In this document: in pieces, positions 22,606 to 34,073 of the stretch
How the letters are laid out: each line of letters begins with the position of its first letter
How positions within the stretch are numbered: the first letter of the stretch is position 1
Assembly (NCBI RefSeq): GCF_037126465.1
Contig: NC_088204.1
Coordinates: 17,924,804-17,988,803, forward strand
Source of the DNA: Ornithodoros turicata
Taxonomy: Eukaryota > Arthropoda > Arachnida > Ixodida > Argasidae
Direction: 5' to 3'
Length of the DNA stretch: 64,000 nt
Notes under the pieces: model-generated
Databases searched by the model: none
Told to the model about the DNA's origin: nothing
What the model saw: the letters and a program-made list of their open reading frames with translations, nothing else
Position numbers and translations under genes: made by a program

Positions 22606-22742
22606 TTTTTTTTTAGTTCCGTGTTAGGGCCGCGGAGGAACTGTGGCTATGAGCGGCGTTCAGATGTGGACAGATGCAGAGAGGACAGCAGGAAGGTGTG
22701 GGGGTTAGTATGCGTCCTGGGCCGACTTCGAAATTGAGGTGA
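22606..22742 (-). mobile_element. tRNA-type SINE 3' part
   Basis: Read on the minus strand, the order is GAAGTCGGCCCAGGACGCAT, ACTAACCCCCACACC, a linker, then CGCCGCTCATAGCCACAGTT and CCTCCGCGGCCCTAACACGG, ending in an A-rich tail. The first part matches the body of the SINE at 51184, and the second matches the tail fragment at 6284. The tRNA head is missing, as expected for 5' truncation. Confidence 0.65.
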
Positions 22743-24293
22743 TGGTCTAAAATATTGAGCTGGTGAAAAACAGTCTCATCAATTCTCTACACGTCCGGAC
22801 CACCACTCCAGACTTATTTCATGTTGACAGTTGCAAGTACCTTCCTTTCCGTTCCATATACATTGCAGACTCAGAAAATTTTCTGACAGAGGCAAACAAA
22901 GCAGGCCGTTAATCAGAATTACAGAAGAAAGAGAGAGAGAAAAAAAAAGTGTTTGGAGAGCAATGCGTCCTGACTTGCGTAACGGAAAATACGGTAGTAA
23001 ATGACCTAAGAAGAGCGAGCAAAAAGAAGAAGAGGCGAAAGGGAAGGAAGAGTCCAAGAGAGAGTGGGGGGGTACAACGACCGAAGATTCAGCTTCCTTC
23101 ACGCGTTGTAATAACAGGGCACGGCTTCCTCCGGCCCAACCGGCTCAAAAAGAAAAAGGATATAGCCTATAGGGCCATGTGAAGCTCGCACTGGGCGGCG
23201 GCAACACAGAGAAGAAAGAAAAACGACCGGGCTAATCCAAAATGCATCATCAGGGACGACCAAACCTCATTGACCACCGCCTCTGTTGTGTGACGTCTAC
23301 GGTCACGTGAGCTGTGCGCATCGAGAGCAGAGTGAAGGCGACGCTTGCATCGGTAGCCCGGGGTCAATTGCTGCTTCTGGTGATCACAACATGTTACGAT
23401 GATGAAGCACTTATATTCGTGACTGTGTAATGGAAACCACATCGAAGAACCCAAACGGAAACGCGCGAATACTTCGATAAAGTTTCGTACTCGATTATTC
23501 TTTCGAAACTCTTCCGCGAGCGGTCACGCCGCAGCGTGATTCGAAAAAGGTGTTACATACACCGAATGTTAACCTTCAACCAGGTAAATTCACAAAACGA
23601 CGAGTATAGTAGTTCGTTGTTACTAGGCGTAGCTCGAACAAAGTTGCTAATGGCTTCAAAATGAGCACCGAACGCTGTTCAAAAGCAGAAACGGCGCTGA
23701 CATTAGCAGATCATTAAAAAAGAAAAAAGAACGCAGAAATAAAGAAAGAGAGAGAGAGAGAGAGAAGCTGGTGAGCAAAATGTTTTGTTCCAGGTCGACT
23801 ACTTAATTTCGCTAATGAAATGGTCGGAGCGACGGCCTTCGTCACTCAATATTGTGTTCGCGGGAAAAATCTACGGCACTGCGGAGGACGCGTGCCTCGT
23901 ACTGTGCCCGTGTCTCTCGTTTACAAAAAGGAACGTGTGAACAGGCAGGGAAATACTGTACCGTATACGAGATGAACTAGGACAAGCTTCCTGACCTTGA
24001 CGAGTTTATTCGGCCCGTACATTTGGCGAGGCGCAACAATAAAGTATGTCTTATACTACGCAACGGAGAAACGATGGGTTACACGACTGGGTTCTGTTCG
24101 TCTGTGTATATGCGCGGGACACGGCAACATCTAGGAAAGGGCGTATAGAGGGAGAGTGATGTCCTGTTGTATATGAGCGAGGCTTGCTGTTCGATTACGA
24201 GGCTTAACGCGTAACCCAGAGCCCACTAGAAGATAACGTCGTTATCCTCCGTTGAGGAAAACACGAGAAACGACAAAGACGGATATCACTTAC
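22743..24293. other. Stretch without recognisable gene
   Basis: (GA)n at about 23747-23764. A minus-strand frame at 23167-23454 (95 codons) overlaps the TGACGTC and TCACGTGAG text at 23291-23320 but shows no domain. No repeat boundaries recognised. Confidence 0.4.
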
Positions 24294-24361
24294 GATATAC
24301 CACAGAGAGAGGATCTGCTCGGCGGGCTCCATAAAATTCCAGTTGCGAAATCGGTACTCAC
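24294..24361 (-). CDS. Candidate coding exon, minus strand (contains MEPAEQILSLWYI)
   Basis: On the minus strand, a strong acceptor (TTTCTTTCTCTTTCACAG) ends at 24362. It is followed by 68 nt: two bases, then 22 open codons reading EYRFRNWNF and continuing MEPAEQILSLWYI. A full-consensus donor GTAAGTGA begins at 24293. Peptide composition (aromatic, charged, no low complexity) is the most protein-like in the window. Translation might start at the internal Met (AATTTTATGG), making this a first coding exon behind a 5' untranslated exon. The GTGAGT at the exon's own start could alternatively be a donor. I do not recognise the family. Confidence 0.35.
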
Positions 24362-24497
24362 CTGTGAAAGAGAAAGAAATGCACGTTTAACAACAAACAT
24401 GGTTTAAAAGCAAAAGCTAAGAAGGAACCACTGCGTATACTGCAACTCATGCTGCAATACGCTACGACAGTACGCATGAGAGAGGGAGAGAGAAGAG

Positions 24498-24778
24498 GTT
24501 GTTGATGTTGTTGTTGTTGGTGGTGGTGGTATTGCTAAAAGAGCTCGCCGTTGTCGGCCTCACAGAGGTGGACAATGGCACGACTAACACTCTGGAGGAA
24601 TGTGCGTTCGGGGCCGACTTCTAAGCGAACTGTGCCGACATATGTATGACAGCGTCTGAGGAAAACCCAGGATAAACCCCAGACAGCACAACCGGCACCG
24701 CGGGATTCGAACCCGGGTACCTACCAGTCTCGACGTGACCTGGCCAGCACGCAAACCACTCAGCCACGCGAGCTGCTA
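24498..24778 (-). mobile_element. tRNA-derived SINE, near full length
   Basis: On the minus strand, a tRNA-like head with A box TGGCTGAGTGGTTTGCG (plus 24750-24766) and B box GGTTCGAATCC (plus 24702-24712) is followed by the body motifs GGTTTTCCTCAGACG, GTCGGCACAGTTCG and AGAAGTCGGCCCCGAACGC. It ends in a (CCA)n/(CAA)n repeat, seen on the plus strand as (GTT)n(GGT)n at 24498-24531. Pol III promoter boxes are intact. The acceptor stem does not look like a functional tRNA, so this is a SINE. Confidence 0.8.
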
Positions 24779-25271
24779 AGCGACGTGGACCTCATGTGTA
24801 GTCGTTGTGGTACCTTATTTTAGAGCGATCCAACGAGACCGTTCTACGTGTTCGAGAGGAAAGGGAAAAGCTGAGGGGCTGCGCGAAAGGCTGGCCTACT
24901 GTCATAGCGTATTATACATAGATTGAAAAGTTACCCGTCAAAAAGAACTCGTTACAAGTTAAGTTACCGTGTGCAAAATGTAACTAAGTTAATAACGAAG
25001 TTCTTCAGCCTGAAATGTAACTCGCAGTTACTGAGTTACTTAAAAAAAAGAACGAGTTACTTCCAAGTTACTTCGGACAAAAAATAGCATTACGCAGGTG
25101 CAGCGCGCGTGAGCAGTTGAGTTAGACCTTGAGTTGCCTGCGGAGGAGTGCAACACGCTTAGATCGTTTTCGTTTATGTCCAACAATAGACCTCTCCCTG
25201 TTTGTAAACAAATGACGACATAGTGTTCGACAGTGCCAAAATTTTGTGGAATTGAAATATGCTCGAAGCTA

Positions 25272-26571
25272 CACTCTAAATCAGGTAACGCATATGTAAC
25301 GGTTAAGTACCGCTTGGCCAAGAGGTACATTTTTTAAAAAATGTACCTCTTAAAATTAAGAGGTACATGCGCCCTCACATGCGGTACATGTAACGGATAG
25401 CGCGCAGCGATTTAGGCCTACCCGTCGGGGTGGTTCCCCTCCTCCACGATATATTAACAGCCCCAGGAAGCTACGCTGCACGATAAATATAACAAACAAA
25501 TACCTTTATTCGAAAATTATATTCATTTCAGGATTGATGCTTGTCCCTCGCGAGCGTGCATTGTCATGATGCACAAACGCCGAACACACGGGGCACAACG
25601 TATATGGATGAACGATGACCACTGCGTCTCTCCTTCACCACTGCAGCTGCTCTGTGGTCACGCTTCTTTATCTCTTCCACACCTTTGGATAGCTGTTCTT
25701 CCCCAACTTCCGTTTCTTCCGCAGAACGTAACACCAACCACAGTAGACGATTGACTCACCCATTTACGACATCGCTTGACGTAACCTAGGAGAAAATACA
25801 ATGTAAAAAAAATCCAACAACCGAAATAGCTTGCCTGAAAAACATGCCTACTTGCTTGTGTAATCCAGGTGTAAAATGCACTCTCGGCTCCTCTAATTCA
25901 CGCATCAACGTTCGTGCATGAAGCACAAAGTTCGTTGTCTCCGTCCCTCAGTCGTTGTGTCCAGCCTGCCGGTGATCAGGACCACTGGGAATCAGAGCGA
26001 ATATGAACGAAAATGCGTCGTGAAGACGAATAATTACTTCAGAGATATAATACGCACCTTAAATGACTTCAATCTTGAACGCGTCGAACGAATTTCTTCG
26101 AAGACCGAGCAGACTCGTCCTCGCTCCCCGACGTTTCAAAACAAACTGATTTGCAGCGGTTGCAAGAAACGAATTCTTCCCAAACATGCGATCCCTCACG
26201 GTCATGGATTCTAGTTATTGCACTTCTTTGACAGAATGATAGTGCTCATCCATTACGGCACTGCTGCATAAGGGAATTTATAGACTGGTATTCGGAATCA
26301 CACGAAATATTTTTGCAGCGCATGGATATCGTGAGAAGGCGTTCGTACTCATGCGCCGGAAACACGCGGTACACATGAGGTACAGCTGCTATAGATCGCG
26401 CTTAAAAGGTACCTAGCCGGTACGGATGGGTCTCGGAGCCCTTGTACCGTTTGAATTTCGCAGTGGTCGCGGACTGTACCTGCTGGTTGAGGACTGCACC
26501 TCATGTGTACCGCCTGGCCCAGGTGCGGGTCCTCTTTCATGCGGTACATATCGGGTGTCGGATTTAGAGTG
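25272..26571. mobile_element. TA-flanked CACTCTAAATC element nested in the hAT
   Basis: TA at 25270-25271 and 26572-26573 flanks ends that share the perfect 11-bp inverted repeat CACTCTAAATC. Inside, both subterminal regions are rich in GGTACATG/CATGTACC words. The left one contains a 32-bp perfect palindrome, and an AATAAA is present on the minus strand near 25504. A 98-codon plus frame (25918-26214) and its minus counterpart have no recognisable transposase motif. TA duplication with short inverted repeats suggests Tc1/mariner-type mobilisation. The family is not identified. Confidence 0.65.
25320..25351. repeat. Perfect 32-bp palindrome
   Basis: The half-site AAGAGGTACATTTTTT is followed immediately by its exact reverse complement with no spacer. 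A third AAGAGGTACATG copy follows at 25358. It lies 48 bp inside the left end of the nested TA-flanked element, so it could be a transposase-binding repeat or a cruciform-forming site. Confidence 0.9.
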
Positions 26572-27146
26572 TAGAGATGAATAAGGTCGCGCCCGAAAGC
26601 CACGCTCTTGAGGGGATCACGATATGGCCCCTTAAAGGGACGCGACCCTAGGTCCTACTTTTCTTTCAATGTGAGGCAGCGACCAAGTGCCCGTTCGTGG
26701 AACCCAACCCTCTCCCTCCGATTTGTTTCGGTTTCAGACTGCCTACCAATGTCATGATGACGTTCCTCTGGTAGAGGTATATTTGAACGCTTTACATCTT
26801 TACTCCCTGTGGGCGCACAATGATTCAGCTTCATTGCAATGGCAGCGGTTCTTACTTCTTGAATAAAATACTGTCATTAATTGAATATCACGTTTTATGG
26901 TAAAAAATGCCATGGAGGAACCGGAGAGAAAGCGAGAAAATATGTGGATATGAGTGAAAAGCGAGTTAAAAGTAACTTGGAACTTAACTTAAGTTACCTT
27001 GGCAAAGTTACCTGAAAAAGGAACGAGTTCCTCTGAAAGTTACCACGGCGCAAAAGTATCGAGTTAAGTTACAAGTTACCAAAAAAAGGAACTTAGTTAC
27101 AGTAACGAGTTACTTGTAACGAGTTACCTCGAACTCTGGTATTATA

Positions 27147-27376
27147 CGAAGATACAGAGGTAACCGGACACGTTGAGACCTAAAAAAAAAAAAAAAAAGA
27201 AACTCGTATATTCGCATTAGCCCTCATCAGAATGACCTGGGCTGGAATCCCGGCGCCGACGGTGCCATAAGGCGAATGTTAGCACAGTTCTCGTCGGCGA
27301 TCCCCCTAGGAACGTGCCGCCATATCGGCAGACAGACCGCTCGGCAACTATACGCCACCAAAGCGACCGACCTATA
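27147..27376. other. Short spacer between transposons
   Basis: An A18 run starts at about 27182. No gene or repeat recognised. Confidence 0.5.
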
Positions 27377-27993
27377 CACTCTCAGAAAAGAAAAAGAAAG
27401 AGTAAAATGGGGAGTAATTGCAGCATCTAGTCCCCTATACTGCAATTGCTCCCCCTTTTAGTCCCCTAACCCCGAAATTTACTCCCCAGAACTGCAAATA
27501 GTCACTGAACTTCGCAAATGGTCCCCTGAATGCGACAGTCTATAGTATACGTAAATATGCGCCCTTCGTGAATTTGATGGAATAAGGCTCTATAACTTAG
27601 CTAACTTGGCAATTTTCCACCCACACAGAGGAAAAAATAGTTAGAGGTTCTTCCTTGCGGAACTGTGCCTTATGCATGTCGCGAGATTTTATATGCACTC
27701 GACATATCACGGTTGACGATTTCATTCAAAGCGTTTCCATTCATACAGACGAATTATGTACCTCGGACGCAAGATTTTATATGCGCTCGACATATCACGG
27801 TTTCATTCAAAGCGTTTACATTCATACAGACGAATTATGTACCTGGGACTCTTAGAACAGAGCGTGAAATGCAGTCCCCGCTCTGCGACGTTCATGTATC
27901 CCCCCGCATTTACTCCGCAAAGGGACAAATTTTTGTGGCAATGCATTTAAGTCACAGAAAGGAGTAAAATTACTCTTTCTTTTTCTTAGAGTG
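27377..27993. mobile_element. TA-flanked CACTCT element with internal duplication (617 bp)
   Basis: TA at 27375-27376 and 27994-27995 flanks ends CACTCTCAGAAAAGAAAAAG and, from the right, CACTCTAAGAAAAAGAAAG. The left third is rich in GGGGAGTAA/ACTCCCC words. Two direct repeats of about 80-88 bp lie at 27681-27768 and 27769-27848, the second lacking about seven bases. No transposase. Shorter relatives lie at 18780 and 42596. Confidence 0.7.
27681..27848. repeat. Direct tandem duplication, about 85 bp
   Basis: Both units contain AGATTTTATATGC, CTCGACATATCACGG, TTCATTCAAAGCG and CATACAGACGAATTATGTAC. Unit two has a short deletion after CACGG and three or four substitutions. The overlapping open frames here arise from the duplication. 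Confidence 0.85.
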
Positions 27994-27995
27994 TA

Positions 27996-30900
27996 GAACC
28001 ACACCGCACACGCGATTCAACCTGCAGTCAAGTTGAAAAAGGAGAAGAAAACACAACGATCTCTTTTCCAGGACGCGAGACAGGGAGAAAAAAAGGAATA
28101 TTCCATTTCTGATTCTAACCTCACGCACGTTCTAACTCGAAAAGGAAATTTAATTTGCACAAAGCGCCTCCGGGTGCGACACAATATTCTCCAACATTCT
28201 CACGTTCTCTGCTCTGTTAGTCCCCAACATGGCCGCTGACCGACGAATACAATAAATAACAGAGTAGAGCAAAATCCCCCCCGCGGCGTACGCCGCCATT
28301 TGTGTGCCTTTCTTTCTTTTTTTTTTTTTACGCAATGTCTTTAATACATATTTTGTGTCTTTCCAGTGGCGTTTATCCCGTTTAGAGCTATAACGGTAAT
28401 TATTCCTGCCTAAGCTTTGCGCCCGGTTGGGTTTTCCGCCGTTTTGGTTTTCGTTGACGAGGTTCCTCGAAGGAATCAGGGTTTTCTCATCCGTAACCTC
28501 GTCGGAAGATGAAGGGAAGAAGAAAAAAATAATAGAAAGGCGAGCGTTTTGTTTCGAGGCGACGGAAGCTTACGCTTTCGAGCGGAACCTGTGACGGCGA
28601 TTATTTAATTATATGAGTATCAACAAAACTTGTTAACGCGACAGTGCTAACGCGTTTATCTGCGCGCTACACAGAACTGCGTAACGAGCTTTAGATATGG
28701 CTTCGCCGAGAGCCACGGGGAAACTCTGTTATCCGAAAGAAGTATATAGTTATGGTTTACAGCTGGGTGCCCGACGGCGGGCGCTGTCAGCGGACGAAAC
28801 CCGTTACAAGAACAAATGGATCGAGATTTCGCGGTCATGCAGCTCTCGTTCCTGATCACACTTTTCAATACCCATACGTACCCAGTCGCAGCTACGATGC
28901 CCATACGTAGCTGCTGCATGTGCATGGATACCACTAGATGTCCAAGGCACATGCTCAGACAGCATCTTGCGCTCCTTTGTGATGCCCTCTCTCCACGGAC
29001 ACCACTCAGAACCATACAGTTGGTACGCGGAGCTCGCACGATATAAAAAGAACTGCAGCCTGGTTACTGATGAGCAAAAAGAGAGGGGGGAAAAAAAGCT
29101 AAATTTTCATCACGCGAGGTCTGTGCTTGCAGGTGTGGTTTATCGCTGTCGGAGAGCAATATATTCTCCACGAACGGGTGTCTTAACCAAACAAACAAAC
29201 TGGTAGAAAAAAAAACTGTTGCAGCCAACTTAATACCCACTCAATATCCACCAATATATTATTAAATGGCACGCAACACGCAGTATAAAGAGAAATTTGA
29301 CCAAGCCTATCCTATTCGCTTGGCGAGTAAAAGCCCGTGATTTAGGACGCCCACGGACTCTGTCCGCGCAATGGGGAAGACGATAAACTATGCACATACA
29401 CATAAAGCTTGTAGCGATGGCGGAAATTAGAGACCGCGACATGCGCTGTCTGCGCGACGCGGCCCTAATCGGATAGTAATTATACGTAGTTGAGCATTCA
29501 AATTTTTGTCCCCCGTCCACTTTTTCCCCTGCAGTGCTTTTGTGATAAATGACTTTCGAGGAGGGGACACCTGTCAAAAAGTTTGACTAACGCCGCTTTA
29601 AAGGGATCTCATTATGGAGATCCAAGGGCCATTTTTCTTCATAGAAAACGGAAACCACGTTCGGAGCACATTGAAGTTCTCTAACTTCGGCGAGGTGTAA
29701 AAATTGGCTTTTCTCTCCGCCGAATAGGCGGCTATCGATTGCAGATCTTAGTTCATTACAATGGTTACTTACATCGATTAGGGTATCGGCTCTAAGATAG
29801 CGGCACGCAGAATAAAGAGTCCTCCTACTATACACTGACGCTATGGGGGAGTTTTGTGAATCTGAGCGATTTTGGTAATAAGAAATGTGTGGTGTCCACG
29901 ACATCGTAAAAGAAAGTTAATATTCAGCATACAGCGGAGCCGCAAAAGGAACTTAATGGACCTCTCCCCGAAAAAAAAAAAAAACGTTTTTTTTCGACCG
30001 ATTCAAAATCTCCGGAAATTTTGCATCTCATAGTAACGCCCGACTCACGTCACTGTCACTCGGGGTAGAACCCGGAAAAATTCGGTAAAACCCGGTTGAA
30101 CAATAAACCACCTTGTTCTTTTCACTCTCTTCTGCTGCATCCGAAAATCTGCTCTCTCACGTGATATCACCGGTTTTCTTCCTGTTTTACAGCTTGAAGC
30201 GAAAAAAATACCCATATAGCGTTATACGAAACACATCATTGGTGCTGTTCCTAGCTTCCCATCGTGCGAAAGCGATGAAAAAAGAAAAAATAGTAGGGGC
30301 GAAATACGCAGCAAGAGCGCACTATCAACGCTGGTATATTAAACCTGTTCCCACGTATCTAGGAATGTATACAAAGACGCATGCCAACAAGTTTCATAAA
30401 CCAGTGTTGCAAGTGACTCCTTTGTGTGTGTTTCTTCTCCACCGTACCCCCCCCCCCCCCTCCACCTCCTTTGCGATATGAAAAAATCATAAAAGCCGAG
30501 AATACAAGGAATTCGATGTGTCTATATAGAGAGTTGGGGTAGTGGGCCACACCTCATGTGGCGAATTTTCCCATTCATCATCGTTAATTTATCCGTTGTT
30601 ATTGTTGTTGTTGCTCTGAAAACACGAAATCTGAAAACTACTTTCGTACGAGCAAACCATCAATAGTGTTTAGTAATAGTTTTTCTTCTCTCCCACGAAA
30701 GCAACAATAGGCCACATGATACGCCATAATTTTCGATAGCAGACGTTCTTAATGCTGAAACTTCCGAGCGTTTCCCAGCAGTTCTGAAGTAACCATATAG
30801 TTCGTAGCCCCCATAATCACACGGACGCACACATTAAGGGGGAAAAAAAGCGTTCTTTCAAACTCCGACCCCCTCATTTGCAGCGTAGTCTCGCTCGTGC

Positions 30901-31491
30901 GTAGGCCTCGGCACTGTAGTCACTCAGCAGGATCGAGAGTTAATCCCTCGCCAGGGCGAGAATTAGCTCAACCTCTGACAACTAATCCAGACAGAGGAAA
31001 ATTGTCGAAGCTGCCTATAGGGGGCAGCGGTGTCCGTGGGCAAAGTCACGTGACCAGTATAAGAACAGACGGGTTATAACCGTAGGCGACCAATGAGGTG
31101 TTCGCGCGTAGAGGGGGAAATGGGGGCAAGCGGGAAAAGTGTAATTAAGCAATGCCAGAGAATCGAGATTACTTCTGGACGGTAGCGGAACTCTAGGGTA
31201 GGAACGGGAGGGCCCTTCACAGAGGATTCCAGTACAGTTTTCAGTCGGTGACGTTGTTCTATTACTGACTTATTTGAAGCGGTGTTCGATGCCTGTCACG
31301 TATATGGGAAAAGGGTGTGAAATGTACCGGCGTTTCGACAAAGGCTGTGACGTAATAAAGTATAATCGTGCATCAACTTATCGGTAGTATAAGTGTACTG
31401 CGAATACCTGCAGCGCCGTTTTATTACGACTCGAATTTGTTTCATTTGAGATTAATTTTTCAGTGCACTATAGAACCCTCGATGACGGTCG
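27996..31491. other. Longest stretch without recognised gene or intact repeat
   Basis: I found no splice-bounded exon or repeat boundary that I trust. The minus frame 28656-29039 (127 codons) is cysteine-containing but matches nothing known. The palindrome-like A14/T8 block at 29970-29995 and the poly-C run at 30449-30461 are the only simple features. 31310-31360 has AAAGGGTGTGAAATG text resembling the MITE at 21693. Confidence 0.4.
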
Positions 31492-31943
31492 GACTCTAAA
31501 AACAGAACTTCACCGCATAGCACGCGCTGCGACAACCATTGCCACGAATGATAGGGTTGTCGCTTCTGATGCGATCACAGAGTGGGGCGTACACCCCCTT
31601 CCCTTCCAATCAGAAGCGATAACGTTAGGGCCATAGGGTTACGCTATGCACTCAAACAAGAGAGCTTCATCGCATAGGCCGCTCTTAAGTCCTAGCCAAC
31701 CATCATCCCGAATGACAACGTTCTCTTCCTTGACTTGATGAAAACGGGTGCTTACGCCATTTTTGTGGCAATTATGAACTGCATACCACAAGAAAAAAAA
31801 ATGGCGTACGCCCCTCCGTTTTCAGCAGATCAAGGTAAAGAACGATACCACTCGGGATGTTGGCTAGCCAGGAGCGTGCTATGTGGTGAAGTTCATTTTC
31901 AGGAGTGTGCTATGCTATGCGGTGAAGTTCTCCTTTCAGAGTG
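31492..31943. mobile_element. FB1 subfamily B copy interrupted by an FB1 subfamily A copy
   Basis: The left part (31492-31648) starts GACTCTAAAAACAGAACTTC and has the subfamily B motif TCGCTTCTGAT. The right terminus, TGCGGTGAAGTTCTCCTTTC followed by AGAGTG, is at 31919-31943. Between them sits a separate FB1 with its own CACTC...GAGTG ends. Confidence 0.75.
31649..31907. mobile_element. FB1 subfamily A copy nested in FB1-B
   Basis: It starts CACTCAAACAAGAGAGCTTC and ends TTCAGGAGTG. Its mid-arm motifs are CGCCATTTTTGTGGCAATTA and ATGGCGTACGCCCC. TG precedes (31647-31648) and follows (31908-31909), giving a 2-bp duplication in the GCTATGCGG part of the host FB1. It is more diverged than the copies at 11261 and 15158. 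Confidence 0.75.
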
Positions 31944-33960
31944 GGCTTCCTGAGTTCTTATCGTCAAATCTGCATCTTAAGATTATTTAATTACATGTCC
32001 GTTAGATTTTACACGTTTAATCGAGAGAGCTCCATTTTGCTGAGGCGATAAGTACGAGTGTCACGTAACTACGTCATACGACAATGATAGGCAATATCAG
32101 GATTGGGCTCCGCGATGTTTCCCCACTACCTATTCTTCTATCTGCATGGACATGATCTCGTACATTTCACATTTTATTCCCCCACTATGGCTATATATAG
32201 CGACATATCCGCTGATGGCAAACCAGCCTTCACGCTGACGTTGTGTACGGCGAGACACACACAAACACACACACAAAAAGGGAAAAAATGAATCTTCTGG
32301 AAACGAGATGATGGCGTGACACCTCGCGGAAGAATACTGTGTGTGCACAGATCGCGGAGTCGAAAATAGCGTGCCGCTCTAAATTCGTGCCTTCAGCCGA
32401 TGCTGTTGCCCAGCATCCGAAGGGCAATATCACAGCCCTGCCTACCACGCTGGTGGTCCCACCGCAAGGGCTCCTATCACGTCATATCTAAGGCACAGCG
32501 GCCTTTGAGTATAAGCACACGCGAAGATGTGCCGCTTACGTTCGTCTCCCTTTTAATAGGACCCTTATTTATATTTATTCCATGCCGTCACACACGGGTG
32601 CTACAGTCGACCTGGTTGCGAAGAGGTATATAGTTATGTATAGAAGAAGCTATCATCTTTGCAGTTGAAACGTCGGAGTTAAATATCGCGTGTGAGACAT
32701 AGGTCGCTGCCATAAGCGGCTTCTGCTGGAAGTGGAGTTTGAGGTTTAATATTCATGTGGGAAAATCGTCGCTGGGAGCGAGTATTAAATATTATACGCA
32801 AAGCTCCGAGTTCGCCGTAAAAAATAAGACCGCGTCGTCGATCCCGCGACTAGAGAGGGATCACGGGTGCTTCGACCGTCGGAGAAACGTTGTCGATTTT
32901 TAACTTTATATCCGTGACGAGCTGGACGTCTTGCTGTGCGTAAACTAGGTGTGAATAAGCACCACGTGTTATTCCGCAGGCTAAACTCAAACGTGTATTG
33001 TACAGTGTTGAAAAAGGTGTCTGCAAAACACACATCAGTAACAGTATTGGAAATGTAACACACGACTCTGAAATGGTGTGCGCTAGAATATGTGTAGAAT
33101 TAGAACTATGCCCTTTGAAATGGTGACGGTTCAAGAATACACCACTCACAACTGGACATTTTTTTATTTTTTTTTTTAAGATACGCTTCTCTGTGTAGAA
33201 ATGAAAAAAAAAAAAATCAGCGAACCGGAGGCTCCTGTCCTAAGTCTCTGAACCCTTAACCGTTATGTGGTGGGAAACACGCACATAGCAGAGGTGCAAG
33301 CCATAGGCCATTGACACCCGAAATACAGTGTGCGACGCATCGAACCATGTTCAGCTTCCATTGGATAAGCGGCGGATGCTGCACGTGACAACGAAGAGTC
33401 GCGAAATAATAATTATAAGGTGCAATTTTGTGAGTTACCTGAATGTCATCGTTCGATAGGTGTGTAGAGGCTCTACGTGTTTATTTCGTCCAGATGAAGT
33501 ATGCCTCGGCTCGGCCATATAGTTATATGGACTGCGTCTTTCCTTGTGAAAGAAAAAAGGAGGACGCAATACACCTTGTATATTGCCAACTGTAGAATGA
33601 ATACGGACGTACAAAAGCGCCACCTATGGCACGCAAGGGCTCATTGGGAACATGATGGCCTTCGAGCATTACGAGACGGCGAGAGGCGAAGGTATAGAAG
33701 AAGAACAACAACATTCCCGGTGGGCGCAGCAGCAGCGTCAGCCGGTGTAAACCATAACCGAAGCAGACGACGGAGCAGTGTCCCTCAAAGTTCCCATGCT
33801 GCTTTGCGCCGCGCGCATCTTTGTAAAAAATGTCTATTGCAGCTCGCAAGCGACACCACTCCGACTCGAAACTTCGACGATCCCACCGCGCACCTCGTGG
33901 ACCCAAAATGCTGCCGCTGTGACGCGATTCGGAGACACAGTTACCGTACAACGTTTGCGC
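31944..33960. other. Stretch without recognised gene
   Basis: 33060-33150 carries GAAATGGTGTGC, TTTGAAATGGTGACGG and AGAATACACC, a diverged match to 22446-22512. From about 33600 to the following promoter-like segment, GC and CpG rise, and both strands have long overlapping frames (plus 33501-33995, minus 33523-34095). At most one can be real. No domain is recognisable in either. Confidence 0.45.
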
Positions 33961-34073
33961 CATTTTTCGGAAGCGCGCGACGTTTCCGGAAGTAGTGTGC
34001 AAACCGGAAGTAACTTCCGGACAAAGGAAGGGACTCACATCCGGAGCCACTTTGTCACTGGACTGAAGGAATG
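33961..34073. promoter_or_regulatory. Possible divergent promoter with three ETS motifs
   Basis: Three CCGGAAGT elements (33986-33993, 34004-34011, and inverted 34013-34020) lie in a CpG-rich stretch (GGAAGCGCGCGACG). Two divergent ATGs flank them: minus-strand ATG at 33963-33961 in the context AAAAATGGCG (YY1-like), opening MAQTLYG, and plus-strand ATG at 34071 opening MAPTKDTTS. ETS/GABP plus ATGGCG architecture without a TATA box is typical of divergent housekeeping promoters in animals. Whether transcription occurs is inference. Confidence 0.4.

Larger units (their letters stand above)
24917..27138. mobile_element. Non-autonomous hAT-like element (2.2 kb) with nested insertion
   Basis: It is flanked by identical 8-bp repeats GTATTATA (24909-24916 and 27139-27146). 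The right end read inward is CAGAGTTCGAGGTAACTCG; the left end is CATAGATTGAAAAGTTACCC. Both ends are packed with GTTAC/GTAAC repeats (24925-25075 and 26965-27130), a subterminal layout common in arthropod hAT elements. About 1.3 kb of the interior (25272-26571) is another transposon, leaving some 920 bp of its own sequence with no transposase frame. AATAAA at 26863 may be a relic 3' end signal. Confidence 0.75.

Noticed and set aside
24690..24778. tRNA-like sequence with A and B boxes
   Set aside because: The same structure is followed by a conserved non-tRNA body and simple-repeat tail, so it is a SINE and not a functional tRNA gene. The same holds for 51184.
25735..25790. Minus-strand 26-nt micro-exon (acceptor TATTTTCTCCTAG, donor GTGAGT) inside the TA-flanked element
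   Set aside because: The splice sites look good, but no flanking coding exons or transposase motif could be tied to it. It is too short to support alone.
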